Shown here one piece after another: positions 9,302 to 17,038 of a DNA stretch of 33,924 nucleotides; within the stretch, counting starts at the first letter, position 1; each line of letters opens with the position of its first letter. The DNA comes from JBHGBM01 sp041946965 (lineage in GTDB: Bacteria > Acidobacteriota > Terriglobia > Bryobacterales > Bryobacteraceae). The stretch covers positions 1 through 33,924 of the forward strand of contig JBHGBM010000062.1 of the NCBI GenBank assembly GCA_041946965.1, in the 5' to 3' direction. Both the position numbers and the translations under genes were made by a program. The notes under the pieces are model-generated. The model did no database searches. It worked only from the letters and a program-made list of their open reading frames with translations, and was not told the origin of the DNA.

Positions 9302-9949
9302 ATGAAAAACGTTGCGGGAATTGCCGCGGGCCTGGCGCTGTTCCTGTACGGCTGCTCGCCGGCCGGGGAAGAACCGAAGAAGCCGGCCGCGCAGGCGCTG
9401 CCCGAAAAAGCGCCCGAGTTGTACCGCGTCCAATTCGAAACCAGCAAGGGCGCCTTCGTGGTGGAAGTGAACCGCGCGTGGGCGCCGCATGGAGCGGACC
9501 ATTTCTACGACCTCGTGAAGACTGGCTACTACGATGGCAACCGCTTCTACCGCGTGGTGCGCAATTTCGTGGCCCAGTGGGGCATCAGCGGCGATCCCCA
9601 GCAGGCGCGCCTGTGGTCCCAGACCCCGATCCCCGACGACCCGGTGAGAGCCAGCAATAACAAGGGCGCCATTTCCTACGCGAAGACCGGACCGAGCACC
9701 CGAACCACCCAGGTATTTATCAATTTGAAAGACAACAGCGCCGTCCTCGACAAGACCGGCTTCGCACCGTTCGGCAAGGTGGTCTCCGGCATGGAGGTGG
9801 TGGAGAGTTTGTATTCTTACGGCGAACTGGCGCCCCGCGGCGGCGGACCCGATCCCAAACTGATGGAGCAGCAGGGTAATGCCTATCTCGAAACCAGATT
9901 TCCGCGGCTTGATTTTGTAAAAAAAGCGACTGTAATTGCGGCGCCTTAG
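9302..9949 (+). CDS. Cyclophilin-type peptidyl-prolyl isomerase, lipoprotein
   Basis: Catalyses cis-trans isomerisation of proline bonds, here in the periplasm. The 215-residue protein has a lipoprotein leader with Cys18 after FLYG, an alanine/proline/lysine-rich linker to about residue 38, then a cyclophilin domain. The domain has the DHFYDLVKTGYYDG, FYRVVRNFVAQWG and QVFINLKDNSAVLD motifs. The tyrosine before the glycine of the lipobox is unusual, so lipidation is likely but not certain. No clear ribosome site precedes the ATG. It lies 20 bases after the methyltransferase and before the penicillin-binding gene. Confidence 0.9.
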   Translation: MKNVAGIAAGLALFLYGCSPAGEEPKKPAAQALPEKAPELYRVQFETSKGAFVVEVNRAWAPHGADHFYDLVKTGYYDGNRFYRVVRNFVAQWGISGDPQQARLWSQTPIPDDPVRASNNKGAISYAKTGPSTRTTQVFINLKDNSAVLDKTGFAPFGKVVSGMEVVESLYSYGELAPRGGGPDPKLMEQQGNAYLETRFPRLDFVKKATVIAAP

Positions 9950-9951
9950 GA

Positions 9952-9957
9952 TATAAT
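9952..9957 (+). promoter_or_regulatory. Consensus -10 element before the transpeptidase gene
   Basis: A perfect TATAAT lies between the cyclophilin stop (9949) and the ATG at 9984, in an otherwise GC-rich region. No convincing -35 hexamer is found 15-19 bases upstream. RNA would start around 9964, giving a leader of about 20 bases. Confidence 0.45.
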
Positions 9958-9983
9958 ACCGGCAGAACGACGCAAACCCGACC

Positions 9984-11093
9984 ATGCGCCGCTTGCTTAT
10001 TTGCCTCCTGATCGCCGGGCTCTTCCAGCCGATCGGATCCGGGGCATCGAAACCGAAAACCAGGACTACGCGGAAGCCCGTAGCATCCTCCTCGAAGAAG
10101 AAGCCTGCCGCCAAGCGGAAGCGGTCCCGCGCCTCGGCCAAGCCGCTGCCGCCTGTGGACCCGACGCTGGGCGACAATGTGGACGGCGACGATCTTAACA
10201 TCCGCCGCGCCGCCGTCGAAGCGCTGGGCGGCTACAACGGCAGCGTGGTTGTGGTGGACCCGCGCACGGGCCGCGTACTAACTATCGTTAACCAGAAGTT
10301 AGCCTACACCAGCGGCTTCACCCCGTGCTCCACCATCAAGCTGGTCACCGCGCTGGCGGCGCTGAGCGAGGGGATTATCGAGCGCGATACCCCTATACGC
10401 CTTAGCCGCCGCACCACCCTGAACCTGACCAGCGCCATCGCCCACTCGAATAACCCGTATTTCGCCAAGCTCGGCGTGCAACTCGGCTTTGATCGGGTTA
10501 CACGCTACGCGCGCGCCTTCGGGCTTGGGGAGAAGGCGGGGCTGGAGATTGAGGGCGAGCAGCCCGGCATTGTTCCCCGGGAACCCCCTAAGTACGGGGG
10601 AGTCGGCATGATGACCAGCTTCGGCGAGGGATTTCAGATGACCCCGCTGGAGCTTGCCTCGTTGCTTTCCGCGATCTCAAACGGCGGAACGCTTTACTAC
10701 CTGCAATATCCGCGGTCCCAACAGGACGTGGATGAGTTCATGCCCCGTGTGAAGCGCAAGCTGGAAATCGCCTCATGGATCCCCGACCTCAAAGTAGGTA
10801 TGCGCGCGGCAGTCGATTCCGGCACGGCCCGGCGCGCCAACTACGACCCGGCCGAACCCGTGCTTGGCAAGACCGGCACATGCACCGACTTCCGCGCCTC
10901 CACCCACATGGGCTGGTTCGGCTCCTTCAACGACGTGGGCCACAACCAGCTCGTGGTCGTGGTCGTGCTCACGGGCAACCACTCCGTGAACGGACCCGTG
11001 GCTGCGGGAGTCGCGGGGAATGTTTACCGCAGCCTCTCACAGAAGAACTACTTCGCATCGGTGTTCTCCACGCAATCCTGCTGCGCCCAGTAA
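9984..11093 (+). CDS. Minimal penicillin-binding transpeptidase
   Basis: A 369-residue protein with the three penicillin-recognition motifs in order: S-T-I-K (116-119) with catalytic Ser116, S-N-N (155-157), and K-T-G-T (296-299). It should cross-link peptidoglycan in the periplasm or act on related peptides. A leader covers about residues 1-20. Residues 22-53 form a very basic low-complexity linker rich in Lys, Arg and Ser. The large dimerisation domain of normal class B proteins is missing, so the transpeptidase domain stands almost alone. A beta-lactamase or class D-like role is an alternative, but the SNN motif and overall sequence look like a PBP. Its stop is one base from the convergent asparaginase gene. 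Confidence 0.88.
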   Translation: MRRLLICLLIAGLFQPIGSGASKPKTRTTRKPVASSSKKKPAAKRKRSRASAKPLPPVDPTLGDNVDGDDLNIRRAAVEALGGYNGSVVVVDPRTGRVLTIVNQKLAYTSGFTPCSTIKLVTALAALSEGIIERDTPIRLSRRTTLNLTSAIAHSNNPYFAKLGVQLGFDRVTRYARAFGLGEKAGLEIEGEQPGIVPREPPKYGGVGMMTSFGEGFQMTPLELASLLSAISNGGTLYYLQYPRSQQDVDEFMPRVKRKLEIASWIPDLKVGMRAAVDSGTARRANYDPAEPVLGKTGTCTDFRASTHMGWFGSFNDVGHNQLVVVVVLTGNHSVNGPVAAGVAGNVYRSLSQKNYFASVFSTQSCCAQ

Positions 11094-11094
11094 C

Positions 11095-11586
11095 TCAGCT
11101 CTCGAACACGCCCGTGGACCGGTTCTTGCGCACCCGTCCCGCGGGAAAGTACCTGCCGTTCATGGCGATATATACGCCCGGCGGGAGGATCTGCGCAAAC
11201 GCCAGCGCGCTACCCAGGTTGAAAAGTCCGTCGGAGCTTCCGAACTTGTAAGGCACCATGGCGCCGGTGAGCACGATGGTCTTGCCCAGGGCGGCCGCGG
11301 CGAGCGCATCGGCCGTTTCCGTCATGGTATCGGTGCCGTGAGTGATGACGATGCGGGCTTCCGGAGCGGTGCGGCACTGCTCGACGATCAGCGCGCGGTC
11401 GGCGTCCGTCATCTCCAGGCTGTCGATCAGCATCAGGGTGCGGATCTCTAATTCCAGGGCGCAACGGCCGAGTTTCAGCATCTCGGGAAGGTGCGAATCC
11501 TTGAAGTAAAGCCGGCCGGCCAGCTCGTCGTATTCCTTGTCGAAGGTGCCGCCGGTGACGAACACGCGGATACGGTTTTCGGCCAT
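11095..11586 (-). CDS. Single-domain L-asparaginase-like protein
   Basis: Corresponds to the N-terminal domain of type I/II asparaginases (about 330 residues), but is only 163 residues long. The key residues are still present: TGGTFD with Thr14, IDSLEMT with Ser56, HGTDTM with Thr85 and Asp86, and a lysine (Lys154) near the end matching Lys162 of the E. coli enzyme. The missing C-terminal domain normally serves dimer contacts. It may hydrolyse asparagine or another amide, or only bind. There is no leader, so it is cytoplasmic. It is the last gene of the heptosyltransferase operon, one base after the ICMT-like gene. Confidence 0.85.
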   Translation of the reverse strand: MAENRIRVFVTGGTFDKEYDELAGRLYFKDSHLPEMLKLGRCALELEIRTLMLIDSLEMTDADRALIVEQCRTAPEARIVITHGTDTMTETADALAAAALGKTIVLTGAMVPYKFGSSDGLFNLGSALAFAQILPPGVYIAMNGRYFPAGRVRKNRSTGVFES

Positions 11587-11587
11587 T

Positions 11588-12127
11588 TCACGCCTTCCAG
11601 ATGAGGAACAGCGCGCCGGCCAGGAACCCGGCCAACGCCTGGTATTCCTCGTTCTTCATGTAGAGCGAAAAACGGAAGCGCCCGGTGGATCCCGCGCCCC
11701 GCAGCCTCGGCGCCAAAGCCGGAACGCGCGCCGCATAGCCGGCGTACTCGGGAAACAACTTGCGCAAGTGCTGTTCCTCCAGTTCGATCACCGGCAGATA
11801 GATCAGTCCGAACACGCCCGCGAACAGGATGCCCAATCCCATGCTGCGCGCCGCCACCGCGAAACCCGCCGCCACCAGCAGCGTGCCGAGGTAGAGCGGG
11901 TTGCGCGTGTGCCCGTAAGGACCGCTGGTGGCGAGCTGCTGGTTCTTGGCCAGGTGCCCCGCCGCCCACGCCCGCAGCGCCAGCCCCAGCCCGGCCAGCG
12001 GCAGGCCCAACATCAGGGAAAACGCGTCCGGCCGCGAGAACCAGGCGAAAGCAGCCGCCAGCAGGAACCCGAAGGGCACCCGCAGGCGCGCCACGGCGTC
12101 GGCATAGGCTTTTGGGAAATGCGGCAT
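11588..12127 (-). CDS. ICMT/PEMT-like membrane methyltransferase
   Basis: A 179-residue membrane protein with about four to five hydrophobic segments (near 17-30, 36-58, 78-94, 97-115 and 164-177). It has the signature of isoprenylcysteine carboxyl methyltransferases and phospholipid methyltransferases: SGPYGHTRNPLYLG (68-81), then EEQHLRKLFPEYAGYA (117-132), which form the SAM site. Bacteria lack prenylated CaaX proteins, so the substrate is probably a lipid, isoprenoid or envelope carboxylate. Its ATG shares a base with the stop of waaC, and asparaginase follows after one base, so it belongs to the envelope operon. Confidence 0.85.
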   Translation of the reverse strand: MPHFPKAYADAVARLRVPFGFLLAAAFAWFSRPDAFSLMLGLPLAGLGLALRAWAAGHLAKNQQLATSGPYGHTRNPLYLGTLLVAAGFAVAARSMGLGILFAGVFGLIYLPVIELEEQHLRKLFPEYAGYAARVPALAPRLRGAGSTGRFRFSLYMKNEEYQALAGFLAGALFLIWKA

Positions 12128-13131
12128 CAGCTTGCGTTGCCCGCCAAATGAGGCCGCGGCTCCAGCCTGGCCTTCAGCGCCTGGAGCACCTCGGCGGGTG
12201 TGACGGCGCGCATGCTCTTATCGATCTCCGCGCCGCGTTTGTACGTCGTGACCGCACACGGGCCGCGAAGCACGGTCATGCTGTCGCCATACGGCCCGTT
12301 GCGCGCCGGGTCGGTGGGGCCGAAGATGGCCACGCCCGGCTTGCCCAATGCCGCGGCGAGGTGCAGCGGGCCGCTATCGCCGCCCACGAACGCGGCCGCC
12401 CTCCGCGTGGCGTGGATCAGCCCGCGCACGCTCGAGAAGTGCCGGAAAACATCGGGGGAACCCGGCAGCATGTCCAGAGCCGACGGCGGACCGTCCACCA
12501 CCAGCCGCATGCCGGTTTCGCGCGGCAGCAGCGCGGCGAGCTCCCGGTAATGTTCGATCGGCCATTGCTTGGACCGCCATCCCGCCAGCGGGCAGGCCAG
12601 CACGAATGGGCCCTCCGGCAGCGGGCTTTCCGGCGTGCCCTGGGGCAGCGGAAACACCCTCACCGTGCTGCCCGCGCCCGCCGCCGCCGCCAGATCCAGG
12701 TTGCGGTCCACCACGTGTACGGAGCGGCTTTCCACGCGGTTGGAATAGAACAGGGCGGCGGGCCTTTCCCGCACCCGGGCGTAGCCGAAAATATGGTCCG
12801 CGCGCCCGGCCGAGGCCACTAGCGCCGACTTGATCAGCCCCTGGAAATCCACCGCAAAATCGTAGCGGCACTCTCGCAGCCCGCGCCAGCTTTCCAGAAG
12901 CGCCCGCGGCCCGTTGCGGCGGATCACCGCCACCCGGTCCACAAACGGGTTCCCTTCCAGCAGCGGCGCCCACTTCTCCTCGATGGCCCAGGTGAGGTGG
13001 CATCCCGGAAAGCCGTGCTTCAGCGAGGCTACCGCCGGCAGCGTATGGATGACGTCACCCATCGCTCCCAGCCGGACTACGAGAATTCGCGCTCCCGCGC
13101 TAACTTGTGTGCCGCTGCCGAACATGCGCAA
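12127..13131 (-). CDS. waaC: Heptosyltransferase I-like GT9 glycosyltransferase
   Basis: Transfers L-glycero-D-manno-heptose to Kdo in the LPS inner core at the cytoplasmic face. The 334-residue GT9 enzyme has the N-terminal GAMGD motif (22-26), the acceptor-side DFQGLIKS (95-102) typical of WaaC, and the donor-binding GGDSGPLHLAAALGKP (250-265) followed by FGPTDP. The start is ATG at 13131 or the in-frame ATG at 13125; both overlap the end of the preceding gene by about 30 bases. Its place after waaF supports heptosyltransferase I over other GT9 enzymes. Confidence 0.88.
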   Translation of the reverse strand: MRMFGSGTQVSAGARILVVRLGAMGDVIHTLPAVASLKHGFPGCHLTWAIEEKWAPLLEGNPFVDRVAVIRRNGPRALLESWRGLRECRYDFAVDFQGLIKSALVASAGRADHIFGYARVRERPAALFYSNRVESRSVHVVDRNLDLAAAAGAGSTVRVFPLPQGTPESPLPEGPFVLACPLAGWRSKQWPIEHYRELAALLPRETGMRLVVDGPPSALDMLPGSPDVFRHFSSVRGLIHATRRAAAFVGGDSGPLHLAAALGKPGVAIFGPTDPARNGPYGDSMTVLRGPCAVTTYKRGAEIDKSMRAVTPAEVLQALKARLEPRPHLAGNAS

Positions 13132-13471
13132 TCAGTTCGTCCGACTGCCTGGCGTGCTCGGCCTCCAGCCGGACGATGGCAGCCGGTTCGAGTTCCTCCA
13201 GCAGGCGTTGGGTGGCGGGACCCGGCTCTTCCGCGATTACCACGTAGTCTACCACGCGCAGCGCGGCCACCATTTCCGCTCTCGCGCGCGCCGCCAGCAC
13301 CGGGGCGGGGGGATCGAACAGCACCACCACCAGCCCGGTGTCCCTGCGCGCGCGCTCGAGTTGCCGCACGTGTTCCGCCGCCAGCACGTCGAAATAACCC
13401 GTGACCACGGCGGCGCCTCTGGCACACGCAACCACACGCTCGAGCGGAATGATTTTTTCCCGGGTGTCCAC
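13100..13471 (-). CDS. Degenerate HldE/RfaE C-domain nucleotidyltransferase-like protein
   Basis: A 123-residue protein aligning by eye with the adenylyltransferase half of HldE, which makes ADP-heptose. Shared features are the GYFDVL segment (25-30) matching GCFDIL, a helix EHVRQLERAR, and RAEMVAALRVVDYVV (64-78), nearly identical to the HldE pattern. However, the catalytic HxGH motif reads A-A-E-H (31-34), losing the first His and the Gly, and the later GGDY and STT motifs are absent. It is therefore probably inactive, perhaps regulatory. The GTG start at 13471 shares one base with the waaF stop (TAGTG). The gene lies between the two heptosyltransferases. Confidence 0.78.
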   Translation of the reverse strand: MDTREKIIPLERVVACARGAAVVTGYFDVLAAEHVRQLERARRDTGLVVVLFDPPAPVLAARARAEMVAALRVVDYVVIAEEPGPATQRLLEELEPAAIVRLEAEHARQSDELIAHVRQRHTS

Positions 13472-14451
13472 TACGCTTCTTCCCGCAGGAGTTGGAGGGC
13501 GGCTTCCGTCACATGCTCCACTGTAACCGATGTCATACAGCGGTGGTCGATCGGGCACTCCCGAAGCAGGCACGGGCTGCACGCTACCAGTCGCCGCACC
13601 ACCCGCGCGCGGCGGCCCGCCGGCCCGGTGGCGGTGTGGTCCGTGGCCCCGAAGACGGCCACCGTGGGCACGCCCAACGCGGCAGCCACGTGCATCGGAC
13701 CGGAGTCGTTGGTGAGAAATACACGGCAGCCCGCCGCCAGCCGGATGAATTCCCCCAGCGTCGTTTCCCCCGCGTAATTGCGCACCGGCGCGGCGATGCG
13801 CGCGGCGATTTCCTCGCACAACGCGCGCTCACTGGAGGAACCGAACAAGGCGACGCTCGCCTCCAACTCCCCCGCCAGCCGGTCCGCCGCTTCGGCGAAC
13901 CGCTCCGGAAGCCAGCGCTTCGCCCCTCCGTACGCCGCGCCGGGACTGACCCCGACAACCGCGCGGGCCGGCGCCGCATCCGCCGCCATGCGGATGTACT
14001 CGACCGGCGGCAGCGTTTCGATCAGTCCCCCGCGCCGCAACAGCTCCAGGTAGTAGAAACGCTCGTGCCGCGGGATCTCTCCGGGAGCCGGGGGCCTCAC
14101 CGCGCGCGTCAGCAGGAAGCCCCGGCAATCCCGCCGGTAGCCGATCCGCGTGGGCACTCCCGCCATCCACATGATCAGCGCGGAGTCGAAGGAGTTGGGC
14201 AGCAGGACGGCGCAGTCGAACCCGCCCCTGCGTACACGGGCCGCAATTTCGCGCCGGCCGCCCTGGTACCGGAGTACCTCGCCAATGCCGGGCTGCCGGC
14301 CGTATACGTCCGCCACCCAGGGTTTGGCGAGCACCGCGAGGTGCGCGCGCGGAAACCGCTCCCCAAGCGCCGCCAGCGCGGGCAGGCTCATCACCGCGTC
14401 ACCCAGCCAGTTGGGCGCCCGCACCACGATCCGTGAAAATCCGTCCGGCAA
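13471..14451 (-). CDS. waaF: Heptosyltransferase II-like GT9 glycosyltransferase
   Basis: Adds the second heptose to the LPS inner core. The 326-residue GT9 protein shows the WaaF pattern: RAPNWLGDAVM at the start (NWLGD 14-18), the SPGAAYGGAKRW donor loop (169-180), NDSGPMHVAAALG (248-260), and a cysteine cluster at 291, 294, 299 and 305 (CSPCLLRECP) typical of WaaF. The start is a TTG at 14451 with only a weak ribosome site; an in-frame GTG at 14427 would give a start closer to some relatives. First gene of a five-gene minus-strand envelope operon, divergent from a GT2 gene 46 bases away. Confidence 0.92.
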   Translation of the reverse strand: MPDGFSRIVVRAPNWLGDAVMSLPALAALGERFPRAHLAVLAKPWVADVYGRQPGIGEVLRYQGGRREIAARVRRGGFDCAVLLPNSFDSALIMWMAGVPTRIGYRRDCRGFLLTRAVRPPAPGEIPRHERFYYLELLRRGGLIETLPPVEYIRMAADAAPARAVVGVSPGAAYGGAKRWLPERFAEAADRLAGELEASVALFGSSSERALCEEIAARIAAPVRNYAGETTLGEFIRLAAGCRVFLTNDSGPMHVAAALGVPTVAVFGATDHTATGPAGRRARVVRRLVACSPCLLRECPIDHRCMTSVTVEHVTEAALQLLREEA

Positions 14452-14497
14452 GTTCTCAGGTTAGCAACTGGCGCTGGTACACTGTAAGGTCGGGTCT

Positions 14498-15469
14498 ATG
14501 TTGTCGATCGTTATCCCGGTTCACAACGAAGAACCGTCGATCCTGCCGCTCTACGACAGGCTCACACGGGTTCTGGAGACGCTCGCCCGTCCCTATGAGA
14601 TCCTGTTCGTGGACGACGCATCCAACGACCGCAGCTTCGACCTGCTTGCCAACCTGGTGGAAACCGACGCCCGCCTGAAGGTCATCCGGCTGCGCCGCAA
14701 CTTCGGCCAGACAGCCGCGCTGGCGGCCGGTTTCGACGAAGCCGAGGGCGATGTGATCATCGCCATGGACGGCGATCTTCAGCACGCCCCCGAGGACATT
14801 CCCAACCTGCTGGCGAAGATCGACGAGGGGTACGATATCGCCAGCGGCTGGCGCAAGCAGCGCCTGGATAACGCCCTCACCCGCAGGATCCCCTCCCGTA
14901 TCGCCAATTGGCTCATGGCGAAAGCCTCCGGCGTCGAGTTGCGGGATTTCGGCACCACCTTCAAGGCGTACCGCGCGGAAATCCTCAAGGAAGTGAAACT
15001 TTACGGCGAGCTGCACCGCTTCATCCCCGCACTGGCCAGCTTCTATGGAGCGCGCGTGGTGGAAGTGCCCATTCAGAACACGCCGCGCGTTTCCGGCGGC
15101 TCGCATTACGGCATCAGCCGCACCTTTCGCGTGCTGTTTGACATTCTGACCATCAAGTTCCTGCTCAAGTATTTCACCCGCCCGATGCACTTCTTCGGGT
15201 CGTTGGGCCTGATCTCCGGCGGCGTGGGCGGCGGCATCCTCGCCTACCTGCTGGTGCACAAGCTGATGGGCCGGGAGATCGTCGTGGAGCACGGTCCTCT
15301 GATGGTGGCCGGCACCCTCCTGCTCCTCAGCGGTCTCACCATGTTCAGCACCGGCCTGATCGGCGAGATGATGATGCGCACGTACTTCGAGAGCCAGGAC
15401 CGGCGCATCTACGCCATCCGCGAGATCCTCGCTCAGAAGCGCCATAACGTGGCCGGCGAGACCCGTTAG
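14498..15469 (+). CDS. GT2 polyprenyl-phosphate glycosyltransferase (ArnC/GtrB-like)
   Basis: A 323-residue membrane-anchored GT2 enzyme. The catalytic N-terminal domain starts SIVIPVHNEE, has VDDASNDRS (38-46) and the DXD motif MDGDLQH with Asp91 and Asp93. Two membrane segments follow, near 224-248 and 268-290. This plan is that of DPM1/ArnC/GtrB proteins, which load a sugar onto dolichyl or undecaprenyl phosphate. Such a lipid-linked sugar is the donor for GT-C enzymes like the one at 20483-22003. An AAGG ribosome site precedes the ATG. The sugar cannot be read from the sequence. Confidence 0.9.
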   Translation: MLSIVIPVHNEEPSILPLYDRLTRVLETLARPYEILFVDDASNDRSFDLLANLVETDARLKVIRLRRNFGQTAALAAGFDEAEGDVIIAMDGDLQHAPEDIPNLLAKIDEGYDIASGWRKQRLDNALTRRIPSRIANWLMAKASGVELRDFGTTFKAYRAEILKEVKLYGELHRFIPALASFYGARVVEVPIQNTPRVSGGSHYGISRTFRVLFDILTIKFLLKYFTRPMHFFGSLGLISGGVGGGILAYLLVHKLMGREIVVEHGPLMVAGTLLLLSGLTMFSTGLIGEMMMRTYFESQDRRIYAIREILAQKRHNVAGETR

Positions 15470-15529
15470 TTTGCGGCAGCGGACCGGTCCCTCTCTCCCC
15501 GCTTTTTCCCGCATGTTACCTTAGGCTCG

Positions 15530-16147
15530 ATGAAGCCCCTCGTCATTCTGCTCGCGGCCGCCGCCGCGCTGGCGGCTCAGCAATACCGCCCGGAGCGCTT
15601 CTTCCGCGAGGATTTCAAGGAAACTCCCGCCGCCACTCCCGCCACCCAGGAACACATCGCCAACCCGCGGGTCGTGCTCGGCCTCTACGGCCCCGGCCGC
15701 GAAGGCATCAAAAAGAGTCACCACGAAAAACCCGTCGACGACCCTTACTACATCTGGTCCGGCACCGCTAACGGCAACTGGGTGGTCACCCTCAAGCGCA
15801 AGGACGCCTATGCCGACCTCACCGGCTTCGCCAAGGTGCGCTGGCGCAGCAAACAGGCCGGCTACCGCGAGGCGCGGCTGGTGCTCAAGCTGGCCAACGG
15901 CGCGTGGCTGGTGAGCGACCTCGCCGATGGGCCTTCGCTCGACTGGCGCGAGTGCGAATTCAATATCCAGGACCTGCGCTGGCGCCAGCTCAACATCAAA
16001 ACCGTGATCGAGGGCAAGTGGGTGGACAAGCCCGACCTCGCCAAAGTGGATGAAATCGGCTGGACCGACCTGATGACCGGCGGCGGCAGCGACGCCTGCA
16101 CGCGCATCGATTGGGTCGAGGTCTACGCCAGGCCCGTGCCCCGATAA
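15530..16147 (+). CDS. Secreted protein of unknown function
   Basis: I do not recognise a characterised family. The 205-residue protein has a clear cleavable leader (residues 1-16, ending in LAA). The rest is rich in Trp, Tyr and charged residues in alternating patterns, consistent with a beta-sandwich like those of carbohydrate-binding or DUF1080-type domains. The segment around 70-130 (YYIWSG, WVVTL, KVRWRSKQ) looks like successive strands. No catalytic motif is evident and there are only two cysteines. thiL begins immediately after its stop with no spacer, so the two are cotranscribed. Confidence 0.7.
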   Translation: MKPLVILLAAAAALAAQQYRPERFFREDFKETPAATPATQEHIANPRVVLGLYGPGREGIKKSHHEKPVDDPYYIWSGTANGNWVVTLKRKDAYADLTGFAKVRWRSKQAGYREARLVLKLANGAWLVSDLADGPSLDWRECEFNIQDLRWRQLNIKTVIEGKWVDKPDLAKVDEIGWTDLMTGGGSDACTRIDWVEVYARPVPR

Positions 16148-17038
16148 GTGCGCGAAACCGCCATCATCGAGTGGATCCGCCGCGCCGCGCGCCTGCCCCG
16201 CGGATCGCGCGTCACCCTCGGCATCGGCGACGATTGCGCCATCTATCGCCCCCGCGCGGGCGAGGAGCTCCTGTTCACCACGGACATGCTGCTGGAAGGC
16301 GTGCACTTCCGCCGCCAGACGCACACCCCTTCCGTGGCCGGACGCAAGGCCCTGGCGCGCGCCTTGAGCGACCTCGCCGCCATGGGCGGCGAACCGCGCT
16401 TCTGCCTCCTATCGCTGGCCGCAAACGACCCGCGCTGGATCGCGGGTTTCCTCCGCGGTTTCCTGCGCTACGCCCAGCAAGTGCGCACCCCGCTCGCCGG
16501 CGGCGACCTGGCGCGCCGCGAACCCCCCGCCTGCGACGTCGTGCTGTGCGGCGCCGTTCCCCCCGGCCGCGCCCTGCGGCGCGACGGCGCGCGTCCCGGC
16601 GACGCCATCTATGTCTCCGGCGCGCTGGGCGGCTCCGCCCTGGGACTCGCGACACGCCGCGGCAAGGCGTGGAAGCGACACCGCTACCCCGAGCCGCGGC
16701 TCGCCCTGGGACGCTTTCTGCGTGGGCGCGCCACCGCCGCCATGGACTTGAGCGACGGGCTCTCGCTCGACCTCCACCGCCTCTGCCTGGCTTCCGGCGT
16801 GGCGGCGCGCATCGTCGAGCCGCCCCGATTTCCCGGCGCCACCCTCGAACAGGCGCTCGACGGGGGCGAGGATTACGAGCTGCTGTTCACCGCGCGCGGG
16901 CCCATCCCGCCCCGCTTCCGCGGGCTTCCCCTCACGCCCATCGGAACCATCGAGCGCGGTCCTGCCGGACGCATCTGGCTCAATGGAAAACCGCTCGCGC
17001 CCGGCGGCTGGGACCATTTCAGGAGACTGCCCTCATGA
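16148..17038 (+). CDS. thiL: Thiamine-monophosphate kinase
   Basis: Phosphorylates thiamine monophosphate to thiamine pyrophosphate. The 296-residue protein has the ThiL motifs GIGDDCA (25-31), TTDMLLEGVHF (44-54), LSDLAAMGG, AGGD, MDLSDGLSLDL and GGEDYELLF, and ends with the expected GWDHF segment. It is slightly shorter than most ThiL proteins. The start is a GTG at 16148, right after the stop of the secreted gene. The stop overlaps the next start by four bases. No other thiamine gene is seen, so its operon context with sugar-related genes is unusual. Confidence 0.93.
   Translation: MRETAIIEWIRRAARLPRGSRVTLGIGDDCAIYRPRAGEELLFTTDMLLEGVHFRRQTHTPSVAGRKALARALSDLAAMGGEPRFCLLSLAANDPRWIAGFLRGFLRYAQQVRTPLAGGDLARREPPACDVVLCGAVPPGRALRRDGARPGDAIYVSGALGGSALGLATRRGKAWKRHRYPEPRLALGRFLRGRATAAMDLSDGLSLDLHRLCLASGVAARIVEPPRFPGATLEQALDGGEDYELLFTARGPIPPRFRGLPLTPIGTIERGPAGRIWLNGKPLAPGGWDHFRRLPS

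Noticed and set aside
15481..15490. Perfect palindrome GGACCGGTCC between the GT2 gene and the secreted unknown
   Set aside because: It has no loop and is not followed directly by a U-run, so it does not look like a terminator; a ten-base palindrome can occur by chance in this GC range.
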